A stretch of DNA of 64,000 nucleotides from Bacillota bacterium (GTDB lineage: Bacteria; Bacillota; Clostridia; Lachnospirales; Lachnospiraceae): NCBI GenBank assembly GCA_023420935.1, contig JAEZUR010000036.1, forward strand, positions 25,073 to 89,072. The letters run 5' to 3'. A model generated the notes under the pieces. The model searched no databases, was not told the DNA's origin, and was given only the letters and a program-made list of their open reading frames with translations. Below, piece after piece: positions 44,567-52,625 of this stretch (its first letter is position 1; every line of letters starts with the position of its first letter). Position numbers and translations under genes: made by a program.

Positions 44567-46879
44567 CTACTCTTTCACTAATTCTCTAGCATTCACATAT
44601 TTTAAAGATCTAGATGATAAATAAGTACTAAAGACAAATACAACCATTACTCCCAGATTTGAGATCACAATATGTGCCAAGTTAAAAGAAACTGGATATA
44701 CTTTAAAATGAAACATGGATAAACACAACATCATAATTTTTGAATAACTGTAAATGATAGTTGGAAGTGCAATGAACATAGATATAAGACCAATGATACC
44801 AACGTAGAGCATATTTGATTTCATTAAATGTATGGTAGAATATCCAATGCATTTATAGATTGCATTTGTTTTTTGATGACTCATATTTTTAAGCATCACG
44901 ATACAGAAAATATTCATACACCCTAGTAAGACTACTAAGATAATTACTGGAGGTACTGCTTTTTGTTGTGGTAATGAAATCATATCCATAATGCTTGCAT
45001 ATTGATCCGTTCTAGGCATCACTGTTCCTGTTGTGCCTACCACCTTTTTCAATTCTTCGATAAATTCTTCTTGATTGACACCTTTGTTTAGATAGATTGA
45101 TAGATTATTATAGTGAAATGGAACTTGATTCAAGGTAAAAGCATCCGTAGTTAATCTACTCATTGCACCAAACTCATTGTAAGACTGAAATGTACCTGTA
45201 ATTAAGAAATTAGCTTTATGATTGCTATCTAAATACACTTCCAAATAATCTCCTATTTGTTTGTTATTCATTGCTGCCACCTTTGTACCAATTGCTATCT
45301 CCTTACTGTTAGCAGGATTTCTTCCTTGAACTACCGATAAGGGAATCTGTGTAAAATCTTCATATAAGTTGGCATTCATGGATGTAAGATTCATTCCCTT
45401 TTTCCATTTTAAATTCACCCCATTGGCATAGCTTGCTTGAAAGAATTCTCTCACACGCTCATCTTTGGATAATATAGTGTTGATTTTATCTATTTCCGAA
45501 TCGCTAGATAAGGATACCACCACATCACTTTTATCAATACCAATCCAAAAATCATTCTGATTTTTCATTTCATTTGCAACATCCAATGATATAACAGCAA
45601 AGTTAATTGCAAAAATAGTTACAATACAGGTTATGAGCACACCAATAACACTTTTCTTATCCCGTATTATGGTTCGATATGCAATGCCAAATGGTGAAAA
45701 TTGCATTCGGTTATTTCCTTTATATTCTTTTGTTTTCTTAATTCCTATGTCCGTATAACCAGTTAATGTAATCACTGGTTTTCTCTTATCATAACGTGAA
45801 ACAATGTTCATAGTAAGGAATAAAATCAAACCAATAATTAGGATATAGCAAACCACACCTGGAAGTAATACAGTTGCACCTTTGGTCTTACCAAGATTCT
45901 CATAAATTGTCATTAAAATTTGGTTGGATAGAAATACTGAACCAATTATGCCGCTCCATACAGCTGCAGAAGCAAGTACAAAATAAAATGTTACATACAT
46001 TTTTAAAATATCTTTGGATGTATACCCAATGACTTTATATATTGCAATTTTATCCGCATCCTGGAGCATAGCATTACGAATCATAAACTGTATGATTAAA
46101 ATACTAACAAATAACATAATAATTCCGATTGCCAGAAAAACTGCCCCAATAATATTTCCAGCCATCAGGTTATTCCCAATATTCTGGTCTAAAGTATAAT
46201 AAAGTCCATTTAAGATTCCATCATTTTGCAGTCGATATGCTCTTTCTATCTCCTCTCCTGTAACATTCTCTTTCCCATAGATACATAAAAAAGAGGTCGC
46301 ACTTGACTTTGGCTCTAACTGTTTTACTAAGATATCACTTGAAATCGCCTTGGTTGTATTAAACGAACTGGTATAAATTCCTGCAATTTTATACTGTTTT
46401 TCACCTTCTGGATATTCTACTGAAAGAGAATCACCAATATGAAGATCATAAGGCTTACTGATGCAGGCCGGAACCAAACATTCCCCTTCTCTTAACTGTC
46501 GCCCCTTGTCTGCTCCCCCTTCTAGATAAGTTATCTTTGAATAGACAGCATCCTGATACTCTGTTAATCGAATAAAAGCTTCTATTTTTGTTCCATTTGC
46601 TTTAATTTCTTCCGTTGCATAATGGAATTTTACACACTCCACCTGTTTTACTTCATCCAGCTGTCGGAATTTTTCCATGGTGGTTACGGTTACCGCTTCA
46701 TCCCCATCGGAGAAAAAACGTGCCGTTGGTGCATTTGTGTCCTTGGCTAAATCATAAAATGGTTGCTCTAATCCAAGTAATATTCCTGCTGCTCCTATAA
46801 GAAGAGTGGAACTTAGCATGACAACTAGAAAAATCATTACTGTTTGTAGTTTTCTTGTACGAAAATTCTTAATCCACAT
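44567..46879 (-). CDS. FtsX-family ABC transporter permease
   Basis: This 770-residue permease has an N-terminal membrane helix and a long extracellular domain. A three-helix FtsX core (about 240-370), a second helix and extracellular domain, and a final FtsX core (about 645-760) complete the duplicated MacB-like layout. With its ATPase it probably exports or extracts a lipid- or peptide-like compound rather than importing a nutrient. A GGGAG sits about 12 bases from the ATG. It is the first gene of the permease-ATPase-regulator-kinase cluster. Confidence 0.88.
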   Translation of the reverse strand: MWIKNFRTRKLQTVMIFLVVMLSSTLLIGAAGILLGLEQPFYDLAKDTNAPTARFFSDGDEAVTVTTMEKFRQLDEVKQVECVKFHYATEEIKANGTKIEAFIRLTEYQDAVYSKITYLEGGADKGRQLREGECLVPACISKPYDLHIGDSLSVEYPEGEKQYKIAGIYTSSFNTTKAISSDILVKQLEPKSSATSFLCIYGKENVTGEEIERAYRLQNDGILNGLYYTLDQNIGNNLMAGNIIGAVFLAIGIIMLFVSILIIQFMIRNAMLQDADKIAIYKVIGYTSKDILKMYVTFYFVLASAAVWSGIIGSVFLSNQILMTIYENLGKTKGATVLLPGVVCYILIIGLILFLTMNIVSRYDKRKPVITLTGYTDIGIKKTKEYKGNNRMQFSPFGIAYRTIIRDKKSVIGVLITCIVTIFAINFAVISLDVANEMKNQNDFWIGIDKSDVVVSLSSDSEIDKINTILSKDERVREFFQASYANGVNLKWKKGMNLTSMNANLYEDFTQIPLSVVQGRNPANSKEIAIGTKVAAMNNKQIGDYLEVYLDSNHKANFLITGTFQSYNEFGAMSRLTTDAFTLNQVPFHYNNLSIYLNKGVNQEEFIEELKKVVGTTGTVMPRTDQYASIMDMISLPQQKAVPPVIILVVLLGCMNIFCIVMLKNMSHQKTNAIYKCIGYSTIHLMKSNMLYVGIIGLISMFIALPTIIYSYSKIMMLCLSMFHFKVYPVSFNLAHIVISNLGVMVVFVFSTYLSSRSLKYVNARELVKE

Positions 46880-46970
46880 AAACTTTCTTATCTCCCTCGC
46901 CTTTTGTTACTTCTATCATAACAATGAGAAATAAAATAAAAATATTAAAAATATAAATAAATATAAATAT

Positions 46971-47300
46971 AGTCTCGGCAATAATGCTGCCGAGACTTTC
47001 TGAGTTCGCTACGCGAACTCCTGGCATAATATAGGTTTCCATTTGATAATGCTGCCGAGACTTTATGAGTTCGCTATGCGAACTCCTGGCATAATTTAGG
47101 TTTCCTTTTGATAATACTGCCGAGACTTTTAGAGTTCGCTACGCGAACTCCTGGCATAATATGGTTTCCATTTGATAATGCTGTCGAGACTTTCTGAGTT
47201 CGCTACGCGAACTCCTGGCATAATATAGGGTTCCATTTGATAATGCTACCGAGACTTTCTGAGTTCGCGGAGCGAAATTCTGGCATCTGCGAACTCCTGG
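46971..47300. repeat. tandem array of five ~65-bp paired-hairpin units
   Basis: Five units start at 46981, 47046, 47111, 47175 and 47240, with spacings of 64-65 bases. Each contains GCTGCCGAGACTTT, GAGTTCGCtacGCGAACTC and CCTGGCATAAT, then TTTCC-TTTGATAAT. The GAGTTCGC/GCGAACTC hairpin is kept with compensating or neutral changes. The first unit pairs AGTCTCGGCA with TGCCGAGACT. The last unit is disturbed by an insertion of GGAGCGAAATTCTGGCATCT. It sits between yjdF and the ABC permease; a solitary relative is at 62139-62191. Confidence 0.85.
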
Positions 47301-47312
47301 ATATAACATTAA

Positions 47313-47354
47313 GGAAAGGGCAGATAACCTGCCCTTGTCAGATTATCTGCCCTT
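47313..47354 (-). terminator. hairpin overlapping the yjdF stop codon
   Basis: AAGGGCAGATAA and TTATCTGCCCTT are perfectly complementary around an 18-base loop, and the stop TAA of yjdF lies in the stem. There is no long T-run, so termination is only possible. Confidence 0.5.
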
Positions 47355-47762
47355 GTGTTTTTCTTTCTTTTTTTGTTGACGCAGAATAAATAGTCTTTCC
47401 TTTTCTTCTTCTTTTTGTTCACGAGAATGAGTTTTACGAACTAGTTTATTCTGTTCATGTAATAATTGTAGTGCCTGTTGTGATTTTGTACCGATTCCAA
47501 TCGTTTCAATCTGCTTCTTCACATTTCGTTGTAATCGCTTCGGATTGATATGAGACTTTTCTTTATGACAGGTTTCTACAGATGGGCTGAACTTAAGTTC
47601 ATACCAGTTCTGCATAAGATATTCCTGCACCTCATAATCCTTTGGCTCTGCACCAAAAATCATGCGTGAAACAGTTAATTGGTTCTCTTGGGTTCTTTCA
47701 CAAACACCAACCCAAAAGGGTTCTTGAAAAAATACTTGGAGCTTAATCGACACTTTGTTCAT
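47343..47762 (-). CDS. yjdF: YjdF family protein (DUF2992)
   Basis: This 139-residue protein has the YjdF N-terminal pattern (KLQVFFQEPFWVGVCER, ARMIFG-like VSRMIFGAEPKDYEVQEYL) and a long Lys/Glu-rich, probably nucleic-acid-binding helical tail. The biochemical role is unknown. In other Firmicutes the gene is preceded by the yjdF riboswitch that responds to azaaromatic compounds, and a matching structured leader occurs here. GGAGG precedes the ATG. Confidence 0.85.
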   Translation of the reverse strand: MNKVSIKLQVFFQEPFWVGVCERTQENQLTVSRMIFGAEPKDYEVQEYLMQNWYELKFSPSVETCHKEKSHINPKRLQRNVKKQIETIGIGTKSQQALQLLHEQNKLVRKTHSREQKEEEKERLFILRQQKKKEKHKGR

Positions 47763-47810
47763 TTCTTTTCCTCCTTATCTTATATTTACTATAAGATTTT
47801 TTTGATATGA

Positions 47811-47885
47811 ACAAAGAACGGACAACCAAGGAGGCAGGTTACTGATAGCATTGCTACGTCCGGACTACCAACCGGATCTGTGTTT
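47811..47885 (-). ncRNA. probable yjdF riboswitch (azaaromatic-responsive) leader
   Basis: Read on the minus strand, the leader has a TCCGG..CCGGA stem, a TAGCAATGCTA hairpin and a downstream CCTTGGTTGTCCG segment able to pair back. Next comes a CTTATA/TATAAG hairpin adjoining the AAGGAGG ribosome binding site of yjdF, suited to translational control. The call rests on position before yjdF and on visible structure; I have not aligned it to the family consensus. Confidence 0.6.
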
Positions 47886-47954
47886 TTATCTTTGTATTAC
47901 TATTATAACTCAATTATTTAGTCTCATCAATGTGAAGAAAGTGTAATTATATCC

Positions 47955-48218
47955 TTATCCTTTTACATTGTAATAAAACTCTTTTAATTCCTCTTTTAAA
48001 TCACTTGCTAACATGGTCTTTTTTATTCCTTGGATAGCTCCTTCTAGTGCGTACAATCGATTGATACAAGCGGATTCATCAATCATTCTTATTTTAAGCC
48101 ATGCTTGTTTACTACCTATACTTTTTAATTGCTCCAGATTCTCGATTCCAACTTGATTTAATTGTTCTTCTACCGTAGACCCTATATTGGGTAATGCTGA
48201 AAGTTCTCCCATATTCAT
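47955..48218 (-). CDS. TfoX C-terminal domain protein
   Basis: This 87-residue protein matches the TfoX/Sxy C-terminal domain (LSALPNIGSTVEEQLNQVGI, IGSKQAWLKIR, LYALEGAIQGI). It contains a helix-hairpin-helix-like PNIGSTVEEQL segment. The N-terminal TfoX domain is absent, as in many Firmicute stand-alone versions. The function in this group is unknown; a role in competence should not be assumed. Confidence 0.82.
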   Translation of the reverse strand: MNMGELSALPNIGSTVEEQLNQVGIENLEQLKSIGSKQAWLKIRMIDESACINRLYALEGAIQGIKKTMLASDLKEELKEFYYNVKG

Positions 48219-48323
48219 TCTTCCCTTTCATATGATAATTTCATCAATCCTTATTTCTTTAAACGGAAATAATATTCCCTGATTATACCATTTACATCTA
48301 AGAATGTACATATCTACTCAATA

Positions 48324-49265
48324 TCATTCTTGTACTTCCTTATCTAGTACCTTCCAATGCGTAATTTTATATCGTTTGCCTTCAACACAAGTGATCCAAA
48401 TACCACCAATAATAAAAATAGTGCTAATGATATGGGAACTTGTTATTGTTTCTTTTAATATTATTGCGGAAAGTAAAATACTACTAATCGGCACTACACT
48501 AGTAAATACAGCTGCACGATTCGCTTGTACTTTTTCGATTCCCAAAAACCATAATATATAAGATAAAAAGGAAACAAAGATTCCATAATATATAATGCAA
48601 CCAATTGTAGAATAACCCATTCGATTAAAATCATATTTCGTTGCATCCAACACAGCCATAGGTAGGAGCATAACAAATGCATAACATACAATTATAGTTG
48701 TTCGATAGATTGCAGACATAGGCTTACAGAAAACTTTGCTTAGAATCGAAAACAAAGCTTCACATAACACAGCAGCCATAATTAAGATATTCCCTTTCCA
48801 TGATCCATTTTCCATTCCACCATGAATGTATGGGTACAAATTAATAAATAGTAGCCCAATTACAACACAAATCATGCCTAATATTTGTTGCAGTTTCATT
48901 TTTTCTTTCAGAATAGCAAATGCTAACAACACAACAAGTACTGGAGCTGCGCTTGTTATTAATCCACTATTAGCCGCAGTTGTAAAACGCAAACCAACAA
49001 ACGTAAAAACCCGATACAGCACGATACCACACAATGCCTGCAAAAATAGAATCATATGTGTTTTCCAATCTAGTTTATGATATTCTTTCTTTACGCGAAA
49101 TGTTAGCGGAAGTAAAATTATCATTCCAATTAGGATGCCAAGTTCTGTTGCCAAAAATGTAGGCATGGTTTGCACCATCATTTTACTTGCAACCACTGCA
49201 CTACCTGATATAAACATGGCTAATGTTAGATGAAAATAAGCTCGAATTTTTACTGTTAGATTCAT
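48324..49265 (-). CDS. EamA/DMT family exporter
   Basis: This 313-residue protein has ten hydrophobic helices in two EamA repeats (first ~10-145, second ~160-300). FTSVVPISSILLSAIILKETI near the end is a typical second-repeat motif. GAGG precedes the ATG. It is divergently transcribed from a MocR-type regulator with a palindrome between the two, so its substrate may be an amino acid or amine sensed by that regulator. Confidence 0.88.
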   Translation of the reverse strand: MNLTVKIRAYFHLTLAMFISGSAVVASKMMVQTMPTFLATELGILIGMIILLPLTFRVKKEYHKLDWKTHMILFLQALCGIVLYRVFTFVGLRFTTAANSGLITSAAPVLVVLLAFAILKEKMKLQQILGMICVVIGLLFINLYPYIHGGMENGSWKGNILIMAAVLCEALFSILSKVFCKPMSAIYRTTIIVCYAFVMLLPMAVLDATKYDFNRMGYSTIGCIIYYGIFVSFLSYILWFLGIEKVQANRAAVFTSVVPISSILLSAIILKETITSSHIISTIFIIGGIWITCVEGKRYKITHWKVLDKEVQE

Positions 49266-49319
49266 TGGGTATTCCTCTTTTCTTTCTACCGATATTATGC
49301 TATTATCATAGAATTAAGA

Positions 49320-49342
49320 AAGTGGTTTGAAAAGTACCACTT
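49320..49342. promoter_or_regulatory. palindromic operator between eamA-type exporter and MocR regulator genes
   Basis: AAGTGGT, nine bases, ACCACTT is a perfect 7-base inverted repeat in the 118-base divergent gap, just upstream of a GATAAT-like -10 for the exporter. It is a likely site for the adjacent GntR-type regulator. Confidence 0.5.
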
Positions 49343-49383
49343 AATTAGAATTAACAAAGCAATTATATGATAAAATTAAAAAA

Positions 49384-50724
49384 ATGATTTTGGAAGGTGA
49401 TTTGATTTCGAATGAAAAACTTCCTTCCACTAGGTCTTTGGCAATAGACTTAGGGGTATCTAGAAATACAATTCTCGAAGTCTATAACCAATTAATTGCG
49501 GAAGGTTATCTAGAGGGCTGCCATGGCTCAGGTACTAAGGTTGCCACTGGGATCAAACAATACCGAAACACTTCTGATTCCAACAAACGACCAACCTATT
49601 TAGAATATCCATTGGAAGATCGCAACTTAATAGATTTTCGTTCCGGTATCCCAGATTTAAGCTTATTCCCCAGAAGAGAATGGGCAAAAAGATATCAATG
49701 TTTTTGTTATGATTTACCAGATACATCATTTCGTTACTCTAGTCCTTATGGAGTTTTAGAACTAAGAAATGCCATTGCGGAGTACTTATACAACACCCGT
49801 GGGATTAGTTGTTCACCTTCAAAGATTATGATTGTATCTGGAGCAACACAAGGATTATCCCTCATATCATCTCTTTTATACAGCCACATTAAACCAAACG
49901 TGATTGTAGAAGATCCAACCCATCACGGTTTGCTTCAAGTTATCGCAAAAGTAGGTTATGAAATCACAGGAGTACCAGTTGATGAAAAAGGCATGGACGT
50001 TTCAAAACTACCAGATCTAGAAAAGGTATCATTCCTTTATACCACTCCTTCTCATCAATATCCCTTAGGCGGTATTTTACCCATACAAAGAAGACAGGAA
50101 TTGATACAATATGCTACGAAACAAGATTGTTATATTGTTGAAGATGACTACGATAGTGAATTTCGTTATGAAGGTCAGCCAGTAAATTCTCTTTATGAGT
50201 TAAATCCTGATAAAGTAATCTATATTGGCTCATTTAGTAAGATACTAGCACCATCCATTCGCTTAGGTTATATTTTGTTACCAGATATATTAATCGATCA
50301 ATATAAAGTCTTAAAAATGTATTCTGATGTACATACAGAATCTTTATCCCAGTATATACTTGCTGATTTTATCAAGACAGGTGGATTAGAAAACCATATT
50401 CGAAAAATGAAGAAGGTTTATAGTCAAAAAAGAATGCATTTATTAAAAGAACTCACCTGGAATTTCAAAGGAGAATTCCAGGTGATTGGTGCGGCTGCAG
50501 GCCTTCATATTATTGTACAATTTAAACATATTACCTTTACTGATGAATTAGTGGAACAATTATTGCAGCACCATATTAAAATCTATCCTGTTGAACGTTT
50601 TGCCTTAAAACAGAAGGGTAAACATAGTAATGAAATCCTTTTAGGATACGCACATTTAAGCTTACAACAGATAACAAATGGCATAAGCATCCTAAGCAAT
50701 ACACTGCATTCTATCGTAAAATAA
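49384..50724 (+). CDS. MocR/PdxR-type GntR regulator with aminotransferase domain, N-terminus uncertain
   Basis: This 446-residue regulator has an N-terminal GntR winged helix (KLPSTRSLAIDLGVSRNTILEVYNQL) and a C-terminal fold-type I aminotransferase domain. SFSKILAPSIRLGYI contains the PLP Lys. EDDYDSEFRY and the earlier PTHHG segment are typical. The ATG at 49384 falls inside the first helix of the DNA-binding domain and has no ribosome binding site. The same frame upstream (LTKQLYDKIKK) still looks like GntR sequence but meets a stop at 49342 without a usual start. The gene may use a non-standard start, or its 5' end may be damaged. Confidence 0.82.
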   Translation: MILEGDLISNEKLPSTRSLAIDLGVSRNTILEVYNQLIAEGYLEGCHGSGTKVATGIKQYRNTSDSNKRPTYLEYPLEDRNLIDFRSGIPDLSLFPRREWAKRYQCFCYDLPDTSFRYSSPYGVLELRNAIAEYLYNTRGISCSPSKIMIVSGATQGLSLISSLLYSHIKPNVIVEDPTHHGLLQVIAKVGYEITGVPVDEKGMDVSKLPDLEKVSFLYTTPSHQYPLGGILPIQRRQELIQYATKQDCYIVEDDYDSEFRYEGQPVNSLYELNPDKVIYIGSFSKILAPSIRLGYILLPDILIDQYKVLKMYSDVHTESLSQYILADFIKTGGLENHIRKMKKVYSQKRMHLLKELTWNFKGEFQVIGAAAGLHIIVQFKHITFTDELVEQLLQHHIKIYPVERFALKQKGKHSNEILLGYAHLSLQQITNGISILSNTLHSIVK

Positions 50725-50740
50725 AACGATTGTCTCTAAT

Positions 50741-51430
50741 TTAAAGAAGTTCTTTTATAATAGACTGAATATGAATCTCTGTTGTATTTAATAATGGTGT
50801 AGCAATGTCTTCTTTCTTTATCATGAGTGGTAATTCTGTACACCCTAAAACCAGGGCATCTGCATGATGAACTTGAATTAAATCTTCTGCGATACTTAAC
50901 ATTTTCGATTTTTCCTGTGGAAGTACAAGTCCATTCTCCAGATTAGGAAATATAATATTATGAATGACTTCTTGTTCTTCGGCACTCGGTACGATTGCAT
51001 TGATATTATATTTCGCAAATGCATTTGTATAAAGTCCACTATTCATGGTGAACTTGGTTCCCAATATAACTACTGTTTTATAATTGTGGAGCTGTGCTGT
51101 TTTACACGTTTCTTCTACAATACTAATCAATGGGAGACCCGAACGTTTCTGCACTTGTTCAAACACAACATGAGGTGTGTTTGACGCAATTGCAGCAAAG
51201 TCAGCTCCTGCATTTTCTAAATTCTTGATTGAATCAAGTAATAGATTAATTAAATTATCTAATCGTTTCTGCTCTAACAGATGAATCATTTCGGTCATAT
51301 TAATGCTATCAATTACTAGTCGTGGATATTCGTCATCCTGCTTGCATTGCCTGTAACCTTCAATAATATCATTGTAATAATCTAAGGTAGAAGCAGGACC
51401 AATTCCTCCTATAATACCAACTTTTTTCAT
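50741..51430 (-). CDS. aspartate/glutamate racemase family protein
   Basis: This 229-residue racemase has VGIIGGIGPASTLDYYNDII at the start. The catalytic Cys pair is partly visible. The C-terminal CTELPL motif is present, while the first site reads AIASNTPH, with Ser-Asn-Thr where the Cys is often replaced in non-canonical members. ATG 51430 has AAGGAG eight bases upstream. It starts 25 bases after jetD on the same strand and might be cotranscribed, but it is not a known part of Wadjet systems. Confidence 0.85.
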   Translation of the reverse strand: MKKVGIIGGIGPASTLDYYNDIIEGYRQCKQDDEYPRLVIDSINMTEMIHLLEQKRLDNLINLLLDSIKNLENAGADFAAIASNTPHVVFEQVQKRSGLPLISIVEETCKTAQLHNYKTVVILGTKFTMNSGLYTNAFAKYNINAIVPSAEEQEVIHNIIFPNLENGLVLPQEKSKMLSIAEDLIQVHHADALVLGCTELPLMIKKEDIATPLLNTTEIHIQSIIKELL

Positions 51431-51455
51431 TTTAATAACTCCTTGTTTCATTTTT

Positions 51456-52625
51456 CTATAAAAACGCTTCCTGTTCAATTGATTTTCCTGATTCAAGCAT
51501 GCAACCTATTAACTCGTCAAGCTGAGGAACCTTAAGATTTCTCAGTTTTTTCTTCACGCTATCCTTCATATCCTCTGCGTAATCCAAATAATTGTTAAAT
51601 GTTCTTTTATCCATATTCATTGGCATTAAATCTGGAAATATTTTTTCCTGTATAAATTTAAAAATGCACACGCCTCCATAATCTAAATCACCACTATGAA
51701 GATAAGAAACTATTTGTTTTTGTAGTTTCTGATTCAGCGTGGACAAAAATCTTCTTTCTAAAGGTGAAAAATATCCATGTGTAAATATAATTAAAGTATT
51801 ATCATCATAAGGTTCCGCTATAAAATTAGCCTTATTCTCTATGGTTATTATTTTACGGATATGGGGATTACTTAGAATTATAGCATTTTTCATGGTCTGT
51901 GTATTTAATATCGTACCATAGTAAAAATTTCCCGTATCTATCCTCTTGCCTTCTAACTCAATAAATAATCTCCCTTTAATATATAGCTCCTGAGCATATT
52001 CTTCTATGAATAGTTGATTTAATATATCTTGCTTCTCCATATTCATATCAATATCTTCTAAATATTTTTTTGCGATTCGAATGATTTTAGCCTGTAACTC
52101 TTTCTCAAATCTTTTAGAGTCATGTAATATACGTTTACTAAACACTCTTTTTAGTACGGGTTCATTTAATTGGTCAAGTCCAGCCAAGCATTCATAAAGA
52201 ACTATTTGTTTTTTATCATCTTTTGCTATATTTCCTCTTTCTATGGCTGGAAGCACCTCTGCTTCCATATAATTTCGTATCCATGCTTTTTGGAAGTTTC
52301 GATAATAATCTAGCGCTTTATTTTTTTGATTTATCGTTATTACATATTTAGGTACTCGATTTGCCAACTTATAAAAACAAAGCATATTAGCTAAAGGGTA
52401 TTTTATTTTTTCTATATCCACATTATAATAACCGTCAACCCAAACAATCTTGATCAGTTTAGCTTCTTCTAATTTCTTTGCTTGCATAACCATATCCTGT
52501 TGTTCGATAATTTTATATTCCTTCTCTTGAATCCGAAGGCTAGAATTTCCATCTAATTTATTATACTTGGCCTCTCTTCTTTCGTACTGATCCAGAATCA
52601 TATCAATCAATGTCACTATCTTCAT
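51456..52625 (-). CDS. jetD: Wadjet system nuclease subunit JetD
   Basis: This 389-residue protein has an N-terminal helical and winged-helix region. Its C-terminal Toprim domain, as in topoisomerase VI-A, has the metal-binding Glu in IITIENKANF near residue 263 and the acidic pair in SGDLDYGG near 313. In characterised Wadjet systems JetD cleaves plasmid DNA that has been looped by the JetABC motor. It overlaps the end of jetC by 23 bases and completes the four-gene set. The intact active-site residues suggest a functional nuclease. Confidence 0.88.
   Translation of the reverse strand: MKIVTLIDMILDQYERREAKYNKLDGNSSLRIQEKEYKIIEQQDMVMQAKKLEEAKLIKIVWVDGYYNVDIEKIKYPLANMLCFYKLANRVPKYVITINQKNKALDYYRNFQKAWIRNYMEAEVLPAIERGNIAKDDKKQIVLYECLAGLDQLNEPVLKRVFSKRILHDSKRFEKELQAKIIRIAKKYLEDIDMNMEKQDILNQLFIEEYAQELYIKGRLFIELEGKRIDTGNFYYGTILNTQTMKNAIILSNPHIRKIITIENKANFIAEPYDDNTLIIFTHGYFSPLERRFLSTLNQKLQKQIVSYLHSGDLDYGGVCIFKFIQEKIFPDLMPMNMDKRTFNNYLDYAEDMKDSVKKKLRNLKVPQLDELIGCMLESGKSIEQEAFL

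Noticed and set aside
46971..47300. CRISPR array
   Set aside because: The whole 65-bp unit, not just a short repeat, is conserved, so there are no variable spacers; no cas genes are near.
51430..51496. N-terminal extension of the racemase overlapping jetD
   Set aside because: A well-spaced AAGGAG precedes ATG 51430, where the conserved VGIIGG start lies; the extension has no family similarity.
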